Shown here: positions 1 to 9,819 of the stretch, one piece after another
Numbering within the stretch: the stretch's first letter is position 1
Layout: each line of letters begins with the position of its first letter
Source: Gemmobacter sp. 24YEA27
GTDB lineage: Bacteria > Pseudomonadota > Alphaproteobacteria > Rhodobacterales > Rhodobacteraceae
DNA: 64,000 nucleotides
NCBI RefSeq assembly: GCF_030052995.1
Contig: NZ_JASJPW010000004.1
Coordinates: 1-64,000 of the forward strand
Reading direction: 5' to 3'
Notes under the pieces: generated by a model
What the model saw: the letters and a program-made list of their open reading frames with translations, nothing else
Databases searched by the model: none
What the model was told of the DNA's origin: nothing
Program-made: the position numbers and the translations under genes

Positions 1-504
1 CGCGCCTTGCGCCGCAAGGTCGCCATCGTTTTTCAGGGCTATAATCTCTTTCCGCATCTGACGGTCGAGGACAATGTCGCGCTTGCGCCCGTGTCACCGG
101 CAAGGCGAGCGGCCACCGAGGCGCTGAAGCTTGCCCATCGCTATCTCGAACGCGTCGGCTGGCCGACAAATTCGCGCCCATCGCGCGATCTGTCGGGCGG
201 TCAGCAGCAACGCGTGGCCATCGCGCGCGCCCTTGCCGTGCAGCCCGAGATCCTGCTGCTTGATGAGGTGACGGCGGCGCTTGATCCCGAACTGGTGGGC
301 GAGGTGCTCACGGTGCTGGGCGAACTGGCGGAACAGGGCCTGACCATGGTTCTTGTAACCCATGAGATCGCCTTTGCCCGCAGGGCTGCCAACCGCATTG
401 CCTTCATGCATCAGGGGCGGTTGCACGAGGTCGGCCCGGCAGAGGCAACGATCAGTCAGCCACGGACCGGCGAGCTGCAGAAGTTTCTTTCGGCCGTCCG
501 CTGA
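1..504 (+). CDS. Amino-acid ABC transporter ATP-binding protein, 5' end cut by window
   Basis: C-terminal two thirds of a polar amino-acid importer ATPase (GlnQ/HisP type). The frame is open from base 1, so Walker A lies outside the window. The Q-loop (VFQGYNLFPHLT) is near the start, followed by the signature motif LSGGQQQRVAIARAL, a Walker B of the form ILLLDEVTAALDPE (family norm is DEPTSALDPE, so Pro is Val here), and the H-loop VLVTHE. It would energise uptake on the cytoplasmic face with a permease pair that must lie upstream. The binding-protein gene starts 18 bases downstream, which supports one operon. The family call is secure; the transported amino acid cannot be told. Confidence 0.9.
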   Translation, partial: RALRRKVAIVFQGYNLFPHLTVEDNVALAPVSPARRAATEALKLAHRYLERVGWPTNSRPSRDLSGGQQQRVAIARALAVQPEILLLDEVTAALDPELVGEVLTVLGELAEQGLTMVLVTHEIAFARRAANRIAFMHQGRLHEVGPAEATISQPRTGELQKFLSAVR

Positions 505-522
505 CAACCAATAACAGGGAAG

Positions 523-1344
523 ATGGAGACTAAGATGATCAGACAATTCAGCAGGGTCGCAGCCGGTGCCATGGTCAGTCTGGGCCTGGTCCTCGGGGCG
601 GGAATGGCCGCGGCAGAGGATCTGCCGGCGATTCTGGAAAAGAAAAAGATCGTGATCGGCGTGCAGAATGACCTGCCGCCCTATAGCCAGATCGGCGATG
701 CGAACCAGCCGATCGGGCTTGATATCGATGTAGCGGAAGAAATCGGCAAGCGCCTCGGGGTCGAGGTCGAGCTCGTGGTGCTGACCGGCGCCAACGTGTG
801 CCCTATCTGATCTCGAACCGGGTTGACGCCGTGGTCGCAACCATTGGCATCACGCCCGAACGCCGCGAGGCCATTGGCTTCACCCGCCCTATCTGGTGTT
901 CCGTACTGTCATGGTGGCACCGAAGGATCTTGATGTAACCAGCAATGAAACCATCGGCGACAGGGTTGTGGGCGTGACCCGCGGCACCATGATGGATCCG
1001 CTGATCACCAATGGTGCGCCCGCAGGCACCAATATCCAGCGCTTTGACGATGATGCGACGACCTCGGTCGCGCTTGTCACCGGCCAGGTCGACATGATCC
1101 CAACCGCGAGGCGATCGTCATGGAAGTGATCCGCCAGAACCCCGCGCGCAATCTTGAGATCAAATATGTCATGGCCAGCACCTATGCCGGCATCGGCGTG
1201 AACAAGGACAATACCGCGCTGGTGGAAAAGCTGGACGAGGTGATCACCGCGATGGAGGCCGATGGCAGCCTTGGCGCGATCTATCTGAAATGGATCGGCA
1301 ATGAGATGCCAGACCTGCCCAAATCGCTTGATGAGCTGAACTAA
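523..1344 (+). CDS. Amino-acid ABC transporter substrate-binding protein (SBP_bac_3), three frameshifts
   Basis: Periplasmic binding protein of the family 3 amino-acid type, partner of the ATPase just upstream. It begins with a Sec signal peptide (hydrophobic stretch ending GAGMAAAED). The start at 523 could also be the ATG at 535. The conserved opening KKKIVIGVQNDLPPYS and GLDIDVAEEIGKRLGVEVE is followed by three frame breaks near 795, 889 and 1100. Each is fixed by one extra C and restores NRVPYLIS, FTRPYLVFR and MIPNREAIVMEV. The last segment ends IYLKWIGNEMPDLPKSLDELN-like sequence at 1344. The rebuilt length of about 273 residues is normal for the family. Probably intact in the organism. 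Confidence 0.85.
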
Positions 1345-1448
1345 GCCGGAAACGGCCGCTTGCGGCGCGCCAGCGCGCCCTCGCCCTGTCGCAGTTGCGG
1401 TGCCGCAGCTCTGGCGGGGCAGTTGTTTTCCTGCCGGAGACCTCACCG

Positions 1449-2623
1449 ATGACCTTTGCCTTGCTCACCTCCTTTGCCGATGGCGCTGCCGAAATGCGCA
1501 GCTGGCTGCGCGCGCTGCATCAGATGCCGGAGCTTGGCTATGAGAGCATAAAAGCGCGGCTTTTGTGGCGGCGCGGCTTGCCGAGATGGGGCTTGAGCCC
1601 GTGACCGGCGTGGGCGGCACCGGAGTTGTCGCGGTGCTGAAGGGCCAGGGGCTGGCGCCTCCGATCGGATTGCGGGCCGATATGGATGCGCTGCCGATTG
1701 AGGAAGCCAGCGGCCTTGACTGGGCCTCGCGCGTGCCGGGCGTCATGCATGCCTGCGGCCATGACGGCCATATGGCGATGCTGCTGGGCGCGGCCCGTTA
1801 TCTGACCGACCGCCATCTGAGCAAGGCCCCGCCGCCCGGCGATGTTGTCTTCATCTTTCAGCCCGCCGAGGAAACCGGCGCCGGCGCGGCCGCAATGATC
1901 CGCGACGGGCTGTTTGACCGGTTTGATATCCCGGCGACTTACGGGCTGCACAACTGGCCGGGGCTGGAATTTGGCCGCTTTCTCGCCTGTGACGGCGCGC
2001 AGATGGCCGCCGTCGATCGTTTTGACATCACCCTGACCGGCACGGGATGCCATGCCGCCATGCCGCATCTGGGGTGCGATGCCCTGCTGGGGGCAAGTCA
2101 GCTGCATCAGCTCTTGCAGGCGATCGTGGCGCGCAATGCTGATCCGCTGGACAGCGCGGTGGTCTCGGTCACCCAGATCCATGGCGGCGAGGCCTATAAT
2201 GTGCTGCCGGAAACCGTGGTGATGCGTGGCTGCACCCGCAGTCTCAGCGCCGGAATGCGTGATCTGATCGAGACGAGGATGCGGGGCATCAGCGCCGGTC
2301 TGGCCGCAAGCCTCGATCTGAAGATCACGCTAGATTATCATCGCGGCTATCCCGTCACCCAAAACAGCGCAAAGGAAGCCGGTCTGGCGCGCGAGACCGC
2401 GCTCCGCGTGCTTGGGCCCGCTTCTGTCGATCCCGCGCCGAAGCCCTCGCTTGCCTCTGAGGATTTCGCTTATTTCCTGGAGAAACGCCCGGGCTGCTAC
2501 GGCTTTCTCGGGGCAGGCCCCGGGGCAGCACTGCACAGCCCGCGCTACCGCTTCAACGAAGACCTTTTGCCGGTCGGCGCGGCCTGGTGGGTGGGTCTGG
2601 CGCAGCGGGTGGCGCTGACCTGA
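1449..2623 (+). CDS. M20 family amidohydrolase (hippurate hydrolase-like), one frameshift
   Basis: Zinc-dependent M20D peptidase/amidohydrolase of the HipO/N-acyl-amino-acid hydrolase type, which cleaves the amide bond of acylated amino acids. It shows LRADMDALPIEE and the metal-binding motif HACGHDGHMAMLLGAA, then QPAEETGAGAAAMIRDG with the catalytic Glu pair. The frame breaks near 1555: the N-terminal part (LHQMPELGYES) is in one frame and FVAARLAEMGLEPVTG in another, joined by one lost base. It follows the amino-acid importer, so import of an N-acylated amino acid or related amide followed by hydrolysis is a reasonable inference. No signal peptide is visible, so it is probably cytoplasmic. 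Confidence 0.86.
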
Positions 2624-2668
2624 CCCACCGGTCGCGAGTTCGGTGCCGGGGCAGTGTGAGACCTCGGC

Positions 2669-2704
2669 CGCCCCATGGCCAGGCAGATCATGGGGCGCGT
2701 TTTC
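2669..2704. terminator. Hairpin between convergent genes, probable terminator
   Basis: CGCCCCATG at 2669-2677 pairs perfectly with CATGGGGCG at 2689-2697 and is followed on the plus strand by CGTTTTC. It sits between the ends of the amidohydrolase (plus) and the GST (minus) and could serve both. Confidence 0.55.
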
Positions 2705-2712
2705 GGCGGTTG

Positions 2713-3372
2713 TTACACACGTTCCTTGCGGCGATACTGCGGATCATCCAGCCCGATCACCGTGATGAAGCCCGGCAGGGCGCGAATTCTGTTGATCCAG
2801 GCCCGGATCGCCGGATATGGCTCCAGCGGGATATCCCCCATCGGGGCCAGCGCGACATAGGGAAAGACCGAGATATCGGCAATGGTGGGGCGGCCCAGCA
2901 CAAGCCAGTCCTGCCCGGTCAGCGCGGTCTCGAGGATCTCAAGCGATTTCAGCCCCCGGACGCGGGCCTCCCTCAGCGTGACATCCTCCTGCTGGAAGCC
3001 GACGCCGTTATAGGTGCCTTTGAACGAGACGATGGCGCGGGCGGTAAAGACACCATACTGGATCCAGCTGGCCGAGAAGGCGAGCCAGTCGATGATCCCG
3101 GCCTGCTCACCCGTATCTCTGCCGCCCCAGCCTTCGGGCGCATAGGTGCCGGCAAGCCAGGTCAGGATCGCGGCAGAATCGCGGAAGGTGCGGTCGCCAT
3201 CGACCAGAACCGGCACCTCGCCCCGCGGATTGATCGCGAGGAAGGCCGGGCCGTGATGTTCGTCCCCTGGCAGATCGACCTCATATTCCTCAAGCGTGAT
3301 CCCGGCGAGCGCCGCGAAAAGCCGCACCTTGTAGCTGTTGCCGGATTCGAAATTTGTATAGAGCTTCGGCAT
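2713..3372 (-). CDS. Glutathione S-transferase family protein
   Basis: About 219 residues with an N-terminal thioredoxin fold (MPKLYTNFESGNSYKVRL, then NPRGEVPVLVDGD and the glutathione-contacting FRDSAAILTWLA) and a helical C-terminal domain ending in LPGFITVIGLDDP. GSTs conjugate or reduce substrates with glutathione in the cytoplasm. The start at 3372 has a GGGAGG ribosome site six bases upstream; an alternative ATG at 3390 overlaps the stop of the upstream permease (ATGA). It is the last gene of a sugar-type ABC operon, so it may process the imported compound, for example an aryl or thio glycoside, but that is inference. The substrate is unknown. Confidence 0.85.
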   Translation of the reverse strand: MPKLYTNFESGNSYKVRLFAALAGITLEEYEVDLPGDEHHGPAFLAINPRGEVPVLVDGDRTFRDSAAILTWLAGTYAPEGWGGRDTGEQAGIIDWLAFSASWIQYGVFTARAIVSFKGTYNGVGFQQEDVTLREARVRGLKSLEILETALTGQDWLVLGRPTIADISVFPYVALAPMGDIPLEPYPAIRAWINRIRALPGFITVIGLDDPQYRRKERV

Positions 3373-3386
3373 ATTGGCCTCCCGTT

Positions 3387-4372
3387 TCATTTGATGGTCA
3401 GGCCGCGTTGCGAGGCCATGGTGAAGATCGCGGCGAGCACGATGACCGCGCCTTTGATCATGGTCTGGGCGAAGTCCTGAACGCCCATCTGGTTCAGCCC
3501 ATTGACCAGAACGGTGATGATCAGGACGCCGAGAAAGGTGCGCCCGACCCCGCCGACGCCCCCCGAAAGCGCGGTGCCGCCGACCACAATCGCGGCGAGG
3601 GAATCAAGCAGGGCCGTCGAGCCAAGCGAGGGCCCGCTGGAGCCCAGCTGCGACGAGATCAGCAGCCCCGCCAGCGCCGCCGTCACCCCCGAGGTGACAA
3701 AGGCCAGGATCTTCACCCGCCTGAGCGCGATCCCGGACAGCCGCACCACCCGCTCATTGCCGCCGATCGCATAGATATAAAGACCGAACCGTGTCCGGTT
3801 GGTGATCAGGGCCACCAGGGCCAGCGCGATCAGCCCGATCACTGCCGAATTCTGCACACCCGGAATCCATTGCCCGATGGAAAGCGACAGCACACCCGGC
3901 GCGTCGAAATAGATCGAGCGCCCGCCGATCACCGTCAGCCCCAGCCCGGCAAAGAAGGAAAGCGTGCCAAGCGTGGCGATAAACGAGGGCACTTTGCCGA
4001 AGGTGAAGATCAGCCCGTTCACCAGCCCCGCCAGCGCGCCGACAAGGATCACGACCAGGATGATGAGGATCGGCGCAGTGACCCCGAAATTCACCACCCG
4101 GGACAGGATCGCCGCCGTCAGCAGGATGATCGAGCCGACCGAGAGGTCGATGCTGCCCATAAGAATGACCAGCGTCGCACCAAGCGCCACCAGCAAAAGG
4201 ATCCGGCCTGCCCGCTCATGATCAGGAGATTGGCCGGGCTGAGAAAGGAGTCCGCCCGCAGCGCGAAGAAAAGGATCAGCGCCGCCAGCACAGCAACCGG
4301 CAAGAGATCCCCCGGCCGCAGCTGCCTCAGCCAAAGGCGGGCAGGCTGCAGGGTAAGACTATGGTCAGACAT
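3387..4372 (-). CDS. Ribose/xylose-type ABC transporter permease (RbsC-like), one frameshift
   Basis: Inner-membrane permease of the CUT2/branched BPD_transp_2 type with about ten hydrophobic segments. Diagnostic motifs are LMGSIDLSVGSIILLTAA in the first third, GKVPSFIATLGTLSF, and the late loop VVGGTALSGGVGGVGRTFLG. The frame breaks near 4205: a lost G in MSGQAGILLLVALG separates the first two membrane segments from the rest. The start at 4372 overlaps the ATPase stop by eight bases with AGGAAAA upstream. It pairs with the ATPase at 4365-5992 and the binding protein at 5997-7256. The GST follows in the same direction. Confidence 0.88.
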
Positions 4373-5992
4373 GGAGTTTTCCTGAAACACTGGCCAGCGC
4401 CGCCAGCGGTGCTGGCGGGGTCGCTGACGGAATTGCGGTTGGGGACAGACCCGCCGGGATCATATCGGCGACGATATCGGCCTCGGCAGGTTTCGCCTGC
4501 GGCGGCGCGGCGATGTCGCGGGTGATCCTGCCTTCGACCATCACGAGGATCCGGTCCGAGAGGCCGATCAGCTCGGGCAGGTCATCACTGACGATCAATA
4601 CGGCAATGCCCGCCGCCGCCGCCTCGCGAATGGTGCGGTAGATCGCCTCGCGCGCGCCGCTGTCGACGCCCTGGGTCGGGTTTTCCAGCACCAGAACCTG
4701 CGGCGCCCGTTCGAGCCATTTTGCCAGCAGGACCTTTTGCTGATTGCCGCCCGACAGCGCCGAAACCGGGCTGTCGATGCCTTCGGGCGCCTTCACCTCC
4801 AGCGCCTGGAAACGGCGTTCTGCGGCCGCGCGGGCTGTTGCCTGCCGCCAGACCCCCAGCCTCGTTGCGAAAAGATCGCGTAGCGACGGCAGCTGGAAAT
4901 TCGCGATCAGGCTGGCGCCGGTGATCAGCCCCTCGGCCTGACGGTCGCCCGGAACAAAGGCGATCCCGGCGCTGACAGCCGCATCGCTGCCGGCCCCGAT
5001 CCGCCTGCCATTGACCCGGATCTCGCCCTCATCGGGTTCAAGGTCACCGCCCAGCACCTGGGCCACCCGCCGTTTCCCCGATCCGTCCGTCCCGGCGATG
5101 CCGACGACTTCCCCGGCCTGATGCTGAAGCCAAGCGGCCCGACCCCCGATGCCAGCCGCAGACCATCCACCTCCAGCCGGGCGGCCCGGGCAAGGCCGCC
5201 GTTTTGCAGATCGCCGAGATAATAATTCGCGCCGCGCTCGCGCCCGACCATCAGCCGGTGCAGGTCAGGCTCTGTCAGGCCCTGAACCGGCTGATCCGTC
5301 ACCAGATCGCCGTCTTTCAGCACCACGACCCGGTCGCAGCTGCGCAGAACCTCGCCCAGACGATGCGAGACGAAGACCACCCCTGCCCGGCCGCGCAGCC
5401 GGTCCAGCAGATGCAGGAAATTCTCTTCATGGCTCTGGTCAAGCGCGGTGGTCGGCTCATCGAAGAGGATCACCGGATCGGGAATATCCAGCCGGTCCGC
5501 CAGCGCCACAGCCCGCGCGATATCGAGGCTCTGACGCAGGCCGGGGGGCAGATCGCCCACCCGTTTCGTCACCGGGACAGAGGCCAGATTGCCCGAGGCC
5601 AGCACCTCGCGCGCGGCCTCTTCCATGGCGCGCCTGTCGAGAAGGCCCACCGCATTGCGAAACAGGCTTTCCCAGCCGAACCAGAGGTTCTGCGCCACCG
5701 TCAGAGTGCCGATCAGCGCCGGATCCTGGAAGACACGGAAGATGCCGCGCTGATTGGCCTCGCGATAGCTGCGCGGCACGATGGGTTTCCCATTCCTGCG
5801 GATCTCTCCGGCGTCTTTGGTCACCACGCCGGAGAGGATATTGAGAAGCGTGCTTTTCCCCGCACCATTCTCGCCGAGAAGGCCGATGATCTCACCGCGC
5901 CTGAGGGAAAGTGACACATTGGTCAGCACCCTGTGGCCGTCATAGCTTTTGGCGATGCCGGTCAGCTCCAGCAAAGGGGATGCGGGGGCCAT
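4365..5992 (-). CDS. Sugar ABC transporter ATPase, two nucleotide-binding domains, one frameshift
   Basis: RbsA/MglA-type fused ATPase. Domain 1 has Walker A GLLGENGAGKSTLLNILSG and Walker B VILFDEPTTALD, but its signature reads DLPPGLRQSLDIARA where LSGGQ is usual. Domain 2 has ALSGGNQQKVLLAKWL, while its Walker B reads VLVLENPTQGVDSG, with the acidic DE pair changed to EN. One domain therefore keeps a proper signature and the other a proper Walker B. The frame breaks in a C run at 5111-5114; one extra base restores RPGEVVGIAGTDGSGK. It sits between the binding protein (stop four bases upstream of this ATG) and the permease (overlap). The rebuilt length of about 542 residues is slightly long. 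Confidence 0.88.
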
Positions 5993-5996
5993 CGGC

Positions 5997-7256
5997 TCAG
6001 CCCGCCAGCGGCGATTTGTCGAGCAGCTTGATCTTGTAGTGATCTTTGAACTGCTGGACGATCCGCTCATAAGAGCCGTCTTCGCGGCCCTTCACATAGG
6101 CCTCGGGATAGCTATAGCCCTCCGGCTTCGGCTGATTGATCCATTGCTCATCGATGTCGCTCGGGATCAGTTCATATTGCGGATCCCAGTCCTCGGGGCT
6201 TTTCACCCGCGAGATTTTGGTCGCATCGAAATGGGTCTCGACCGGCGCGTCGATGTAACGCTCGATATAGGCATCGATATTGTCTTTGGTCAGGATCTCG
6301 GCGCGGAAGGTCAGGGCGCGTTCCAGGGGCTCGGGCGTCCAGCCGTTCAGCCGGTCAAAGAGGTTCGCGGCCAGTGTATAGCCGATAAAGGACGGATTAT
6401 TCGCAGCCGAGGCCAGCTGCGTGCCGTCTTTGATCCGGCGCGCGCCATCCAGCGTGCCATTGGTGCCGACAACCAGGATATCCTTGCCCGGAACCTTGCC
6501 GATCGCCCGGATCGCCGCAATCACGCCGGTCGCGGTATCGTCATTCTGCGCGATGATGCCACGGGTATCGGGGAAGCGCGACAGGAGCGCCGCCGCCGCC
6601 TTCTGCGATTGCTCCGGCGTCCAGTCGCCGGGCAGCTCACCGGCAAAGGTGATGCCGGGATATTCGGCGATGACCTTATCGGCGCCTGCACTGCGCACCA
6701 CATCCGAGCTGTCATTCAGCAACCCGCCGACACGCACGATGGTGCCTTCACCGCCAAGCGCCTCGATCAGGACGCGGGTGACCTGGCCCAGGCCCTCGAA
6801 TTCATTGGGCTGGATATGCAGGCTGTAATATTCGCTGGCATCCCAGGGCGTGAACCAGGGCGCATTGCCCCAGACATGGCTGAGCCAGACCTTGTTCTCT
6901 TCCGCCACCCGCGCAAGACCCCGGATCGAGCCGCCATCGACTGCTTCCAGGGCGATGCCGCCAAAGCCGCGCCCGATCTGCTGGTTCAGCCCATTCACCT
7001 GGATCGACGGATCAGACTGGCCGTCAAAGCTCTCGCCTTCGATGCCGAGCTGTTTCGCGGCGGCGTTGAAAGCCTCGGCGATCTGCACCGAAAGCGTTGC
7101 GGCATAGCTGAAAGGGGTGAAGCCGATGCGCTGTGCCGTCTGGGCGCGCAACGGGCCGGCACCAAGGGCCGGCAGCAGCGCCGCTGCGGCCCCTGCCTGC
7201 AAAAGCGCACGTCTGGAAAGCCCACTGACAGTGGGTCGAGTAACTCTGGTCATCAT
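5997..7256 (-). CDS. Sugar ABC transporter substrate-binding protein (RbsB-like, Tat-type signal)
   Basis: A 419-residue periplasmic binding protein of the Peripla_BP_4 type, first gene of the operon. The N-terminus has LSRRALLQAGAAAALLPAL, a twin-arginine-like signal without the full consensus, ending near PLRAQ. Family features are QIAEAFNAAAKQLGIE, an INGLNQQI-like ligand loop, GIIAQNDDTATGVIAAIRA and ILVVGTNGTLDGARRIKDG. The C-terminus is longer than in RbsB (DPQYELIPSDIDEQWINQP). Intact frame. The ligand is probably a sugar or sugar-like compound, but identity cannot be read from sequence. Confidence 0.87.
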   Translation of the reverse strand: MMTRVTRPTVSGLSRRALLQAGAAAALLPALGAGPLRAQTAQRIGFTPFSYAATLSVQIAEAFNAAAKQLGIEGESFDGQSDPSIQVNGLNQQIGRGFGGIALEAVDGGSIRGLARVAEENKVWLSHVWGNAPWFTPWDASEYYSLHIQPNEFEGLGQVTRVLIEALGGEGTIVRVGGLLNDSSDVVRSAGADKVIAEYPGITFAGELPGDWTPEQSQKAAAALLSRFPDTRGIIAQNDDTATGVIAAIRAIGKVPGKDILVVGTNGTLDGARRIKDGTQLASAANNPSFIGYTLAANLFDRLNGWTPEPLERALTFRAEILTKDNIDAYIERYIDAPVETHFDATKISRVKSPEDWDPQYELIPSDIDEQWINQPKPEGYSYPEAYVKGREDGSYERIVQQFKDHYKIKLLDKSPLAG

Positions 7257-7283
7257 TCTACCTTTGGTTTGATGGTTTTCGGG

Positions 7284-7315
7284 AAAGGGGCTTCAGGAGC
7301 AGGCCCCCTTTTTTT
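7284..7315. terminator. Hairpin with T-run downstream of sulfurtransferase
   Basis: AAAGGGGC at 7284-7291 pairs with GCCCC(C)TTT at 7303-7311, flanked by seven T on the plus strand (seven A, then the stem, on the minus strand). It begins directly at the sulfurtransferase stop codon and separates that gene from the ABC operon on the same strand. The T-run favours plus-strand termination; minus-strand function is weaker. Confidence 0.45.
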
Positions 7316-8233
7316 ATGTGATGGCCCGGGCCCAGGCGCCGGTCTCAAGCGGCAGATCAGGATCCGCCGTCCATTCGGTCAGCGATCCGTCATAGACCGC
7401 CACATCGTCCCGTCCGAGCGTGGCCAGGGCCAGCGCTTCGACCGAGGCGGCAATGCCACTGCCGCAATAGGTGATGGTGCGCTTTGACGGGTCCAGCGCG
7501 CCGACCCGGCTGAAATGCGCCCTGAGTTCGTCGGGAGATTTCAGCTTTCCGGTCGCCGCGTCGAAAATGTCCTCATACCAGACATTGCGGCTGTTCGGGA
7601 TATGGCCGGGGCGTGAAAAGGTGGTGCGCCCGCCCGCATGGGTGACCGGATCAACCGTGTTCAGCAGCAGGATATCATCGCGCGTGATCGCTTCACGCAC
7701 CTGGGCCTTGTCGGCGATCAGCTCGGGGCGGCGGCGGGCGGTGAACTGTGCGGGTGGATAGTGGGTTTCGCCCGCTTCAACCGGCCGCCCCTCGCGCCGC
7801 CATTGCGCAAGGCCTCCATCAAGCACCGCCACATTGTCAAAGCCTTCAAGCCGCAGCTGCCACCAGAGCCGCCCCGCCCAATGCTGATAGAACGCGTCCG
7901 GGTTACGGGTCGGATCGAACTGGTCATAGACCACCACGATACTGTCATTCCCGACGCCAAGCGCGCCGATCCGCTCGGCAAATGTCGCAGATGGCAAAAC
8001 GGTGAAGGCATGTTTCGCCTGCTGATCGGTAAGCTCCAGCAAGAGATCGGCAAAAGCGGCGCCGCTGATATGCTCTTCGATATAGGCATCGCGCCCTGAG
8101 GACAGGGTGTAATAGCCGTCCTGGCCATCTTCGGGGAAGGCGAGAACCGTGGTCGCGTCGAAGATCCTGAGAGAGGGCTCACCGAGCCTGGCCTCGAGCC
8201 AATCGCCATCAACAAGGGGGGAATCGTTGCCAT
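7314..8233 (-). CDS. Thiosulfate/3-mercaptopyruvate sulfurtransferase, start frameshifted
   Basis: Two tandem rhodanese domains, about 306 residues. The second carries the active-site loop TYCGSGIAAS with the persulfide-forming Cys; CGSG fits the 3-mercaptopyruvate type. The first domain has the usual inactive loop (VVYDQFD). In the assembled frame the only start is a GTG at 8255 without a good ribosome site. An ATG at 8233 has AGGAGCG just upstream, and adding one C to the six-base run at 8216-8221 gives M-A-T-I-P-P-L-V-D-G-D-W, joining the main frame. I prefer 8233. It is transcribed away from the Rrf2 gene. Confidence 0.85.
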
Positions 8234-8347
8234 TTTCGCTCCTTTTGTCCGGCACCGGGGTTTCAAACCGGCCTGATCCGGACTGCTGCGGGCAAAGTCT
8301 CCTTCATAACAATACTTGTCAACAAGGTGGATAAAGATTGGAACAAG

Positions 8348-8395
8348 CCATGTTTCTTCCATGCCCGTTTTGGAAAATTTCATTCAGAAACATGG
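8348..8395. repeat. 10-bp inverted repeat in the divergent promoter region
   Basis: CCATGTTTCT at 8348-8357 and its exact reverse complement AGAAACATGG at 8386-8395 flank 28 bases. They lie in the 286-base gap between the sulfurtransferase (minus) and the Rrf2 regulator (plus). A regulator-binding pair is plausible. Confidence 0.5.
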
Positions 8396-8519
8396 TCAGA
8401 AACAGAAAGCCTGTTAAGCTTTACATCACCAGGTCACTGTGGAATCATGGGGTGATCCGGTCGCAATTCCCGCGCAGGATCCAATATAACTGATCTTATG
8501 ATGAAGGGCGTTTCGGCCG

Positions 8520-8972
8520 ATGCATATCTCCGCGAGGACCGATTACGCTTTGCGTGCGATGATCGAACTGGCCGCTCATGGCGAGGAGCCGCTGAAATGC
8601 GAAACCATCGCCCGGGCGCAGGCAATGCCGCTGAACTTCCTCGTCAATATCCTCAATGAGCTGAAGCGGGCCGGGCTGGTGCACAGCCAGCGCGGCACCG
8701 AGGGCGGCTACTGGCTGGCCCGTCCGGCGCGCACGATCTCGGTCGGCGAAATCATCCGTGCTATCGAGGGTGAGATTGCCCTGGTGCGCGGCACGCCGCC
8801 GCAATCGGTGGATTACAATGAACGCAGCCGCCCGCTGCAGGATGTCTGGATCGCCTTTCGCGCCGCGATCCGTGAGGTTCTGGATGAAACCAGCCTTGCA
8901 AATCTGGCCGACGGAAACCTGCCTGACGTGGTGCGCCGCCTCAGCGATGGGCCGCATCGCTGGCAATCCTGA
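8520..8972 (+). CDS. Rrf2 family transcriptional regulator
   Basis: A 150-residue winged-helix regulator. The N-terminus MHISARTDYALRAMIELA and QAMPLNFLVNILNELKRAGLV are the typical Rrf2 recognition-helix region, followed by the wing SQRGTEGGYWLARP. The Cys cluster that binds Fe-S in IscR/NsrR is absent, so a redox cofactor is unlikely. It is divergent from the sulfurtransferase, which suggests control of that gene or itself in response to a sulfur signal (inference). AAGGGCG lies upstream of the ATG. Confidence 0.88.
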   Translation: MHISARTDYALRAMIELAAHGEEPLKCETIARAQAMPLNFLVNILNELKRAGLVHSQRGTEGGYWLARPARTISVGEIIRAIEGEIALVRGTPPQSVDYNERSRPLQDVWIAFRAAIREVLDETSLANLADGNLPDVVRRLSDGPHRWQS

Positions 8973-9145
8973 ACATTTGCGTCCCTGCATATCGGCGTCG
9001 GCAAAGCGCAGGGTTCTGATGTCTGGCAGCTTGCCCTGAGATCAGGCGCTGCGGCCTGAACGGCCGCAAAAAACTTCCTCCCGCCGAAATCTGTGTTGCT
9101 GATTGCTAACAATCATCTATCTTTCAGGGAATCGGGGGGTCTTTC

Positions 9146-9802
9146 ATGCTGTTCGAGAAAGTAAGTCTTACGGACCGGGCGATTTCGCACCTGCGCAACA
9201 TGATTGTCGCGGGTGAGCTGGTGGCCGGACAGCGCCTGACCGAACAGGAAATCGCGAATGCCCTCCAGGTTGCGCGCGGCACGGTCCGGGCAGCTTTCGC
9301 GGCTCTGGAAACCGAAAACCTGCTCGTCCGGCGCCCCTATGCCGGCTGGTCGGTGAAAGAGATCAACCCTGAAGTTCTGCGCGAAAGCTATCAGCTTCGC
9401 GGCGCATTGGAGGAACTGGCCGTCCGGTTGCTGGCCGGTTCCATGGATCACGACAAGCGCGACAGGCTGACCGAACTCGGCCAGCGGCTCAGATCGGCAG
9501 AGATGTCCGGGGTCGCCGAGGATCGGGTCAAGGCCGATCTCGGGTTTCACAGTGGCATCGTAGGGCTTTGCGGGAACGGGCTTCTCAAGCGGCAATATGA
9601 GGCGATCTCGGGCCATACCGAATGGCTCTATCGCTGGTCAGAGCTGAACTGGCCATCCCGGATCAATCTGATCGAATGGCATCAGCCGATGATCGACGCG
9701 ATCCTCGCCGGCGATGCCGGGGCCGCAGTCAAAGCGGCGCAGGAGCATACAGACCGCAGCCTCAGCGACGATGAACGCGATCTGCACAATCAAAACAAAT
9801 GA
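9146..9802 (+). CDS. GntR family transcriptional regulator (FCD domain)
   Basis: 218 residues: an N-terminal winged helix (AISHLRNMIVAGELVAGQRLTEQE with the RGTVRAAFAALE recognition helix) and a C-terminal FCD ligand domain with ESYQLRGALEELAVRLLA and DLGFHSGIV, whose Asp and His residues normally bind a metal and an organic acid. It directly precedes the peptide-type binding protein, with only 17 bases between its stop and the preferred start, so it probably regulates the 9.8-13.6 kb genes. An in-frame ATG at 9799 of the next gene overlaps its stop. Confidence 0.88.
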   Translation: MLFEKVSLTDRAISHLRNMIVAGELVAGQRLTEQEIANALQVARGTVRAAFAALETENLLVRRPYAGWSVKEINPEVLRESYQLRGALEELAVRLLAGSMDHDKRDRLTELGQRLRSAEMSGVAEDRVKADLGFHSGIVGLCGNGLLKRQYEAISGHTEWLYRWSELNWPSRINLIEWHQPMIDAILAGDAGAAVKAAQEHTDRSLSDDERDLHNQNK

Positions 9803-9819
9803 CAACAGGGACATATCAG

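Noticed and set aside
3354..4385. Long plus-strand open frame opposite the permease
   Set aside because: Arg/Gln/Asp-rich translation with no family features; it is the antisense shadow of the minus-strand permease in GC-rich DNA.
5949..7487. 512-codon plus-strand open frame opposite the binding protein
   Set aside because: No motif, and it covers the well-supported minus-strand binding-protein gene.
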